DNA of 64,000 nt from Rutstroemia sp. NJR-2017a BVV2 (taxonomy: Eukaryota > Ascomycota > Leotiomycetes > Helotiales > Rutstroemiaceae): contig NJPS01000011.1 of the NCBI GenBank assembly GCA_002946415.1, forward strand, positions 806,001 through 870,000, given 5' to 3'. Positions 56,101 through 64,000 of the stretch are shown in pieces. Within the stretch, counting starts at the first letter, position 1. Every line of letters starts with the position of its first letter. A program made the translations under genes and the position numbers. Under the pieces are notes generated by a model that saw nothing but the letters and a program-made list of their open reading frames with translations, was not told where the DNA came from and ran no database searches.

Positions 56101-56213
56101 ATGGATTCCACCACCACAACCACAACAACGCTCACCACATCTCCCGATTCCTCGAAAACTCACTCCACAGCCAGTCTCCCCCTCCCATCTACACAACTTT
56201 CACCCTCACCTGA
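56082..56213 (+). promoter_or_regulatory. Upstream ORF overlapping the MFS start codon
   Basis: An ATG at 56082 opens a 43-codon frame that passes the main ATG (56101) in another frame and ends at 56213. Its context is weak (C at -3), whereas the main start has A at -3 and G at +4. Leaky scanning could therefore set the expression level, if transcription starts upstream of 56082. Confidence 0.35.
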
Positions 56214-58147
56214 ACCCGAGTCACAACATCCACATCCACAAACCCAACCCCGCTCATCCCACACCCCCTCTACCCTCACCGAAAAAGGTGACATCGAAGC
56301 CTATCCCGCAGGCGTGAACGACATCTACATTGACGAGGACAATGAAAATGACCTCGAGCATGAAGAGGAGGACGTGAAAGGGGCTACTGGCATGGGAAGC
56401 GAGGTGAAGAAGATCAGTACGCGGGGAACAAATGTGACGAGCGCGAGTTGGAGGGCTGTGGGGCCGCCGCCGGATGGGGGATGGGCTGCTTGGGTGCAAG
56501 GTATGTTTTGTTTTTGTTCTGTTTTTGTTTGTTTGGGGGATTATTTGCTTGGGGAATTGGTTTGTTTGCTTGGGGTTTAGTATTTGTTGGAGGGGTGAGA
56601 TTCGGTAGACGGGAGGGGGTGGCTTGAATGCATGGGATTGGTGGCTGTGGAGGTCTTTGAGAGAGAGATGGGCTTCAAGTGAAGCGAAAGAGTGATGACA
56701 GACCATGCGCAAGTTGAAACTGGAACTGCATTGGAATGCAAGAACGAATATAAGTGAAATTGATCAATAAGAACAAGTGGCGCGCAAAAGAAGCTGCTTC
56801 TTGGACAAGAACTCATGAGAAAATGGTATGCTAACCATCGCCTACAGTAATCCTCGGTCATCTCGTCATCATGAACACATGGTATGTATTCCCACCTACC
56901 TTCCCTGTTCACCCCTTTTGTCCCCTATCATATATATCAAACCCACCTAACCCACAACAGGGGCTTCATAAACTCCTTCGGCGTCTTCCAAGCATACTAC
57001 ATAACCTCCCTCAGCCGTCCGCCCTCGGACATATCCTGGATTGGGTCCATGCAAATCTTCCTCCTCTTCTTCGTTGGCACCTTCAGCGGTCGACTTACCG
57101 ACGCCGGTTTCTTCCGCCCCGTCTTCATCACTGGCACCACCCTTAGTATATTAGGATTATTCATGACATCGATATCCACCACCTACTGGCAGGTATTCCT
57201 CGCACAGGGCGTCTGCATGGGTCTAGGCAACGGATGTTTATTCTGTCCAACGTTGACCCTGCTCAGCACGTATTTTAGTAAGAAGAGAAGTCTTGCGATG
57301 GGGATCGCGGCGGCGGGTTCGGCGACCGGTGGGGTGGTGTTCCCGGCTGTGGTGCAGCAGTTATTGCCAAGAGTCGGATACGGATGGACGATGAGGGCTC
57401 TCGGGTTTATTACCATGGGTTGTCTCCTCGTATGTGTAATCGGATTGAAGCCGAGAGTTCCTCCTAGGAAGACCGGCGCCCTTGTGGATTGGGCTTCTTT
57501 CAAAGATGTACCGTATCTGCTATTTGCTGTGGGAATGTTCTTCGTAAGTTTAGCAGGGTGTCAGGGACAAGGTGTGTAGCAAATGAGGTACTAATGTTTC
57601 ATAGAACTTCTGGGGATTGTACTTCGCCTTCTTTTACCTTGGAGCATATGCGCGGTCGATTATTGAACTTCCGTATAGTGAATCGATCAATCTGATCATG
57701 ATTCTGAACGCCGTAGGAACAGTCGGCCGGATCATACCTAATCATTATGCCGATCGAGTATTCGGACCACTCAACACCATCATTCCGATCACCATCGCCA
57801 GTGCCCTCATCATCTTTTGTTGGATTGCGGTCTCGTCTCGAGGGGGCCTGTATGCATGGGCTGTGATGTATGGAACCGTGGCTGCAGGAATCCAAAGCCT
57901 GTTCCCAGCAACCCTGAGCAGTCTCACTACCGACCTGAGGAAGGCCGGTGTAAGGATGGGCATGGTATTCACCATCGTCAGCTTTGCGGTGCTAACGGGC
58001 CCCCCGATCGGAGGGGTGCTAATCCAAAAAAAGAACGGGAGCTACGAGTACGCACAGATCTTTGCGGGTGTGGACCTGTTCATCGGGATGATATTTCTTC
58101 TTCTGGCGAGGTTAGCGAAATCCAAAGAGTTCCTGACAAAAATGTGA
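56101..58147 (+). CDS. MCT-like (monocarboxylate porter family) MFS transporter
   Basis: 519 residues from exons 56101-56500, 56848-56881 (34 nt), 56961-57543 and 57605-58147. The first intron is 347 nt, long for this window. The N-terminal 120 residues are a Thr/Ser/Pro-rich then acidic cytosolic tail. The MCT signature follows: PPPDGGWAAWVQVILGHLV then GFINSFGVFQAYY, assembled correctly only after splicing the 34-nt microexon. About 12 transmembrane helices can be read, with the usual SWIGSMQIF, GVCMGLGNGCLFCP and RSLAMGIAAAGSATGG blocks. The charged loop KPRVPPRKTGALVDW separates the halves. Fungal members move monocarboxylates, riboflavin or other small acids with protons; the substrate here is unknown. 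Confidence 0.92.
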
Positions 58148-58922
58148 TGCCAGTTTGTTTGATTTACGGCGGCTATGACATATGCAACGTGTTATTTGCC
58201 TGAGTTTTCTCAGCTGTTGGGAGCTCCCAGTTGGTATGATTCGCATCTATGAAGGAGTTTGGAGAAGCATTGCGGGCGTCTTGTGGGACTCGTCTTTCTG
58301 ACTTTCATTTTCGGTGAATACCTGGACGCTGAGTTATTGAACCAAGAAGCAACTCGGGGGTAAGGCGTTAGATAGATACTCGTTATAGTAATGGATGAGC
58401 ACAGTTCTACGTAAAGTTAGTGCACCCTGTAATAGACAGAACTTTTTCAACCCCTTGCGCGAACTTAGAAGATGATGTTCCACTCATGCTAAAAGATCAG
58501 CTGAAAAAATCTTTCATGCATTTGACAAGACAATTACTCTCGGATATAGAGAAGAACCTGGATGATGATGAGGCTGTCACCACTCCCACAGTCCGCTTTT
58601 CCTTGTCCATTCATCCTCGTACTCGGGGCTGCGCAGTCAGGCGGGATATACCCAGAGCTGTTCGGTCTACCTTCCCTGGATCAGCACTCCACAATCTGGC
58701 CGAATCACGTGCCGTATGGAGAGGGATGATGGTGGGGATTCGTGGAGTGCGCTGAGAAAGTGGACACTATGACACATACCGCAGAATAAAGATATGGTGC
58801 AGCGAGATTGTGAAGGGTTCACTTGACCTTTCCCCATACAGGTATAGTGCGTTCGGAGTTCCACCTCCTCGTCAGCATTAAACGCCCAAACATAGGAGAG
58901 AGTGACGTTTCGTGGCACGGCG

Positions 58923-58952
58923 GCATGGCATCGCATGGCATCGCATGGCATG
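58923..58952. repeat. 10-nt tandem repeat (GCATGGCATC)n
   Basis: Three copies, the last one truncated. Confidence 0.85.
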
Positions 58953-59829
58953 GGCGCAGAGAAGGGGAGGGATATGGGTACATTCAACCAACATACTTTG
59001 AAAAGTCAAAGTCTATTTGAAATGAACAAATGAACCGTTGACTTTATCCATGATAGTCCTAGGCTCCTAGCATACTTCGCAGATGACGGTGTCAAAATCC
59101 GGTACGTTGTGGACAATCTTCAATTTTCCTGCCGCGATTGGGGGAATATCCTTGACAGGCATCGGCGACTGAAGGTAAACATCGGATGTTCCCTGATATC
59201 TTTTTATTGCTCCACGAGCACTTGAGCAGGTACTTCAGGGCCCTCCCGGCACCACCTATTTCCATAGAGCAGATGCGAATCCCAGTCCGAATTACCTGTA
59301 AGGCTTAGTCCCTGGTCTTGGCTGCGCTTTTTTGCTCGATTTTTTGCTGCAGATCGCGAGCTATCACCGCCGGTGAAGCCTTCAAGCCAGCATAAATCTC
59401 GACAGGCAGTGCGAAATATGCGCTCGCTGCACTCCGTAAGCACTGTAAGTACGGAGTATTGTGCAGTAGGGCCGTAGAGCATGAGACAATGAGCTCATCG
59501 GCACGATTAGTCTTCCTCCATTATAATCTCTCCGAGAGCCGTCCAAGTAATCCGGAGAACGCGCACCTTCTGAGAAGCCTTTATTGCGTTGGATCTTTAT
59601 CTTTATCTTTACATCAGCGTCGACACGTTATGAAGTGCAGCCGCGGCGTGATACTGTACGACTCCGGTCCCAGCGTCCCGTCTCCACGGGTCCGCGTAAC
59701 ACTGTACAGCGTAAATTCGTAATAGGGAAAGTCGTGTGCCTCCGCATCGCAAGGGTCTCTAATACCAAGCACAGAGTGTGAATGTGATTCGAGGCAGAGG
59801 ATTGTGTGCAGGTACGAGGAAATAAAGGT

Positions 59830-59898
59830 GGAGAAGGGGAAAGGGAAGGCAAAGGGAAGGGAAAGGGAAGGCGAAGGCAAGGGAAAAGAAGGGAAGTG
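59830..59898. repeat. Purine-only AAGGG-type tract
   Basis: Nearly pure A/G stretch of GGGAAAGGGAAGG-like units. Confidence 0.8.
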
Positions 59899-61005
59899 AG
59901 AGGCAATGGACCCTGTCGTTGGAATGATTATTGGATGAAACGGTACGAAAACGAAAGGCATGAAGGGTCATTCTGAGCAGCGGAAGGACCCACTCGCGTT
60001 GAAATAGAGCCCTTTGAATCTGTGATTGACTATTGTCTTGGCTTTTCAGTGCTTGGTTTTCTTCTTTTCACTTCTCGCTGGTTTGCTGAAACGAAGAATG
60101 CGCGATTTTTGAGAAGTGCAACAACGCGAATCTGGTCTGACGGAGCACAAAAGATAATAGATGAAATGATTTTAGCGACGGGGCGCATTGGAGTAAAGCG
60201 TTGAACCTTATTGTGATGGCAGTTTTGCAATCCTCACTTCATCATGGACTTCGACAGGAATAGACAGGGTGGGCCTGCACGTTTAACATGGGAAGCCGAC
60301 TGATTGGGCCAAGGCTGTGATAGTAAAAGGTGATTGTGTCGTCCTATGATCCTATTCATGGCGATTTGGATGGCATGACTTTTCTCCAACCGTCCATGAC
60401 TCGCGGCTTGGCTGACTTGGACTATTGTGGTAATTTGGTGAGGGTGGCTGTTGTCTTGTTTTTGTGAGGTGAGATGTTTAACAGTTTAGGATGTTTAGGA
60501 TGTTTGAGATGTTGTAAGTCAGGTCTTACCCAAGCGCGGCTATGGCTCCAGAATCAAGGAAATGAAGTGAAATCACTGAATGAAGGGCTGCGACTGCTTG
60601 GTATACGGAGGCGGGCGATATACTCATACCCGCAGTTGCTCTGTCTCGGAGAGATGGAATATTGCAGTGTCCACTCTCGTATTGAGGGAAATTCGTGGGG
60701 GCTATACGAATCCCGTGTTTGTGCTTCTACCGGTATAAAAGATACCCCAGGCTCTCCGCCTCACATGTCTGTTCAATTGTCAAGGTGAATGTCTCAACTT
60801 CATGTCATGCATCCGGATTCCATGCTCTCTCTCTCCTCACGCCACCGAATGGCGAATAGAGAGCGCAGGGAAACGACGCCGTGTTACATCGCCTCTCTTT
60901 CTAGATGCTGCAGTTTAACGTTAGCACCGCCTGCCGCATAGTTAGTTTGGCTTGGGCAGCATCAATGCACCGAGTGTGAGTGCGAGTGCACTATGCTACC
61001 AAGTC

Positions 61006-61058
61006 GCAGACCGTAGACCGTAGACCGTAGACCGTAGACCGCAGACCGTAGACCGCAG
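61006..61058. repeat. 7-nt minisatellite (GACCGTA)n
   Basis: Seven or so copies of GACCGTA/GACCGCA in tandem. Confidence 0.9.
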
Positions 61059-61766
61059 AACCTCAGACAAAAGTGCGTGAGACTACCCTGAAATGGCAGG
61101 CTAGAAGGCAATAGAATGATTCTTCCCGTCTTCTAGAAGGTTAGAAGGTTACTTCGTAGAAGATTACTGCACACTGCACAGTAGCAGCCACCCTCGCCGC
61201 TGCAAACCCCTGGACAACCGGTGCCAGAAAAGTCAATAGATCGACATCAGTGCAGAAGCAGCATTAACGGCCTTTTCCTCGACCTCGTGTGTGAGGAAGT
61301 CTTGCGAATGACCTGGCATGTTATGTTATCTACTTTGAAGTAAGTTATTGGTGCTGCGGAGATCCGTCATACTCTCCAGTTTACAGACTTTGTCCCAAAA
61401 TCCATCTATTGGCCATGTGCAATCTCCTCTCTCCATCGAATTCCACCTATGTAAATTGCAAGAAAGTAAAATATACAACCTCACCTACATGACCTCGATG
61501 AAGCTTTCCCTGGACAGATTCCGGGTCAGCATCCGACAGACAGAGATATCATCAGAATCATCACCTCGCAGATCGCTCCAAGTACCGCCCGTAACCCTGC
61601 ATCGCAATCCTTCGGGAGTCGTATATATTGATACTGTATCCAAGGATGGTTTTAATCACTCCCGTCCAGCCTTTTTCATGTGCTGCATCGAGGTGCTTGG
61701 GCTGATTGTGGCAAGGTGGAAAAGTGCAGGGTCGACAGGTGCAGTTGCAGCACTCAAAACATCTTC

Positions 61767-61845
61767 TGCTCCATGCTCCATGCTCCTGCTCCATGTTCCA
61801 TGCTCATGCTCCATGTTCTCTGCTCGATGCTCCACGCCCATTCTC
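61767..61845. repeat. Degenerate (ATGCTCC)n minisatellite
   Basis: About ten imperfect copies of CCATGCT/CATGTTC-type units. It generates long overlapping open frames on both strands (61348-62068) that are not genes. Confidence 0.85.
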
Positions 61846-62528
61846 CATCTTCCCTCCACCTTCCGCCCTATTGTTTTCCTACCCACCCTTACCAAGTACA
61901 TGTGCAGCACGCCTGTCAGGGTCACAATCACAATGTGCCAGGGACCCTTTCAAAAGCCGTTCAATCCTTTCAGCAATCTTTGACTTGGATCTTGGTTGGG
62001 TCTTGGTCGTGGAACGTGGGTCGTGGGTCAGGTCTTTGGGTCTTGAGCACAGCAGGTTAGCACGTTAGCAGATTAACAGATTAATTGATCGTCGCATGGA
62101 TTCCACAAAGCGACTACGCCTACTTTAGCACTTTAGTCGGATCCCATCTTTTTCCACCTTTTTCCAATCCACCTGTTGTGTGTGCAGGCAGCGCTGTGCT
62201 GTGCGAGTGCAGTCACAGTGCAGGTGGTACGTAGACTATTCTGGTAAGCTTCGAATATCAAATCGATCAAACCGAATGAAGTGAGGAAAATTGCACAAAA
62301 TTGAAGAGAATTGAAGCAAATTGGCCTTAATTTGACCCTTGTAATTTCAAACATCAGATTCTCGAATTTGCAGTATTTGAGATTTTGCCTCCCACCTCGT
62401 CTCCCGTAGAAAGTATCCCAATCTATGCAACAACTCGCACCAGCAGGAGGAATTACACGGAAGAAAGAGGGAAGCAGGACTGCAAATAAAGAAAAGGTTG
62501 GTATCTTTTCCAAGACTTCTTCTATCCT

Positions 62529-62560
62529 AACTTCCCAACTTCCCAACTTCCCAACTCCCC
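62529..62560. repeat. 8-nt tandem repeat (AACTTCCC)n
   Basis: Three exact units and two variants. Confidence 0.85.
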
Positions 62561-62898
62561 GACTTCTCAACTCTCACAACTGCTCTCCACCCACACCTAC
62601 CCACAACACACCTGGATACCTCCGGATTCCTATCAAATCCACCTATATCCTCCTTCTCTAATGCTCCATTTCCTTTATTTCTGTCTTCGATTTTGACCAT
62701 TTTCCTGCCCTTAGAGCGGATCTAGATTTTAATATTTCCTCACTGCTCCTCATCTCCATTTATTCTCTACTTTAAATACACGCTTGGGGCCATTTCTCCG
62801 TCAACCCGCCGTCCGCTGTCACGTCTAAACTTCGAGCCGACCAGAGCCGACGACATTCCTCGCCATAGTTCTCCCACGAAACCTCACTCTGTCTACTC

Positions 62899-62920
62899 CT
62901 CCCACTCCCACTCCCACTCC
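62899..62920. repeat. (CCCACT)n short repeat
   Basis: Three to four CCCACT units in the presumed leader of the Zn2Cys6 gene. Confidence 0.75.
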
Positions 62921-63033
62921 TGCCCTCCGCTCCCATTTTCTAACCCCCAATTCTTCCGACCTTGGGCCGATAAATATCCTCTTCCTCTTTTTTCTCATTC
63001 TGGCGGCCATTGAACCGCCCAAAGGAGTAAATT

Positions 63034-64000
63034 ATGTCCGCCTATCCCGTAACAAATGGCCATGCAAACAATTCCTATCCCTTGCACGGTCCAGCAATTA
63101 CGTCGACAGATCCATTGATTTCCCATTCGCATAATCAGCAACATCAACATCAACACCACGGCATACCTGTCGCACAATCATACCAATTCGATCCACAATC
63201 TATCCAAGCTTCTTCAGTACAACCACCACCGCAAATCGCTTCCCCATACAATGGTGTGGCCAACGGGCACGATGATTTATCCATGCCAGTGGGAACCCCT
63301 TCATCAATGACTGGAGGTAATGGGGAGACACCAAAGGGAAACAGGTTACGAAAAGCATGCGATTCATGTAGCATTCGCAAAGTCAAGGTATGAATCTTCA
63401 TGAATGGCGTCGCAAATCTTCAAACATTCTGTATTGGGAAATTGCGGGGTAGAGGTACTAACAATACAATTCTACAGTGCGATGAATCTGGTCCTCCTTG
63501 TCGCGCATGCGCGGCCTTAGAAATCCCATGCACATTCGACAGACCAAGTCGAAGAAGAGGTCCTCCAAATAGACACGCTGAAGCTATCAAGAAGCGAAGA
63601 CTCGAGTCGCCGGGTGGACTTTACTCTTCCCCTACATCGCCGAATAATGCTGCTGCTACCTTGGCATCCTTCTCATCACATGCAGTCCTCTCTGCCGAGT
63701 CCATTTGCCCTCTCTCAACCCTCGAACTCCTCATTGATGATTTCTTTACCTATATACATCCTCTCTGTCCTTTCCCCCACGAACCTTCTTTCCGAGCCGC
63801 ATTCAAACATCGAGAAGATGTACAAAACCCATCATTCCTCGCGCTGCTGGCATCAATGGTCGGAATACTGGTCGCATCATTCCCAAGAAAACCCCGACTC
63901 CACCTCAAGGCTCAACATCGCGAAAATATGTTCCCCAATTCGCTTAGCCTAGTGGAAAGATGCCATAAGGTCGCTGTAGAAGCTCGCGGCCCTGGTTACC
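63034..64000 (+). CDS. Zn2Cys6 transcription factor, N-terminal part
   Basis: Starts at ATG 63034 (MSAYPVTNGHANN) and runs off the window; exons are 63034-63387 and 63478 onward. The first 100 residues are His/Gln/Pro-rich and disordered. The DNA-binding cluster is RKACDSCSIRKVKC DESGPPCRAC (spacing CX2CX6CX6CX2CX6C, ending in AALEIPC). A basic linker, RPSRRRGPPNRHAEA, follows. The 90-nt intron interrupts the cluster just before its third cysteine. The visible middle part (LELLIDDFFTYIHPLCPFPH, FRAAFKH) begins the fungal-specific regulatory domain. These are nuclear regulators of metabolism or development; the target genes cannot be told from this fragment. Confidence 0.93.

Larger units (their letters stand above)
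58148..63033. other. Gene-free region with minisatellites, upstream of a Zn2Cys6 gene
   Basis: 4.9 kb with no convincing gene. A 58420-58755 (+) frame has a coding-like middle (LKDQLKKSFMHLTRQLL) but no domain. The region holds at least six short tandem repeats, listed separately, and its last part should be the promoter and leader of the transcription factor. Confidence 0.45.

Noticed and set aside
58420..58755. Plus-strand frame with a coding-like middle part
   Set aside because: It lacks a proper start, has no known domain and ends in non-coding-like sequence.
61006..61058. Regular short repeats resembling a CRISPR array
   Set aside because: The units are contiguous 7-mers without spacers, in a eukaryotic genome; it is a minisatellite.
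61348..62068. Long overlapping open frames on both strands
   Set aside because: They arise from the stop-free ATGCTCC-like minisatellite.

Overview
This window is nuclear DNA of a filamentous ascomycete. Genes carry short spliceosomal introns of about 45-180 nt with GTRNGT donors and CTRAY-like branch points. The gene families (a WOPR regulator, a HET-domain protein, a LysM secreted protein, Zn2Cys6 and MCT-type MFS proteins) are fungal. The flavour of the proteins, especially the WOPR regulator of the Sge1/Ryp1/Reg1 type, suggests a leotiomycete, perhaps the Botrytis/Sclerotinia group; this placement is inference and no search was run.

Layout. 0-11 kb: the 3' end of a CDF metal transporter, a small secreted LysM protein, COA6 (minus) divergent from SYS1 (plus), a long disordered unknown protein (minus) converging on SYS1, and a HET-domain protein. 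10.8-28.2 kb: a 17-kb stretch whose only firm gene is the intronless WOPR master regulator (21945-23462). It has about 11 kb of repeat-studded, weakly coding DNA upstream and 4.7 kb downstream. 28.2-32.2 kb: mitochondrial asparaginyl-tRNA synthetase (minus), divergent from a PARG-like TIGR02452 protein. 32.2-42.9 kb: a sparse, AT-richer accessory stretch with a 5-FTHF cyclo-ligase family protein, orphan ORFs of about 190-197 codons, and one orphan broken by a 17-bp tandem duplication plus a stop. 42.9-51 kb: SEC24 (minus) and CFT2 (plus) share a 0.5-kb divergent promoter, followed by a conserved-looking small protein. 52-58 kb: a peroxisomal (C-terminal SKL) copper amine oxidase and an MCT-like MFS transporter. 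58-63 kb: gene-free DNA with many short minisatellites. 63-64 kb: the start of a Zn2Cys6 transcription factor that runs off the window.

Most genes are single housekeeping or accessory genes, and no biosynthetic cluster is evident. I found no CRISPR array, rRNA, convincing tRNA or intact transposon. The most unusual parts are the very large non-coding territory around the WOPR gene (recurrent TTCGTACT octamers, ACAGTACAG clusters, a G-quadruplex-prone tract), the divergent PARG-like enzyme, the broken orphan gene, and a 45-nt stop-free intron in SEC24. All gene models were rebuilt by hand from splice signals and reading-frame continuity; none was checked against transcripts.
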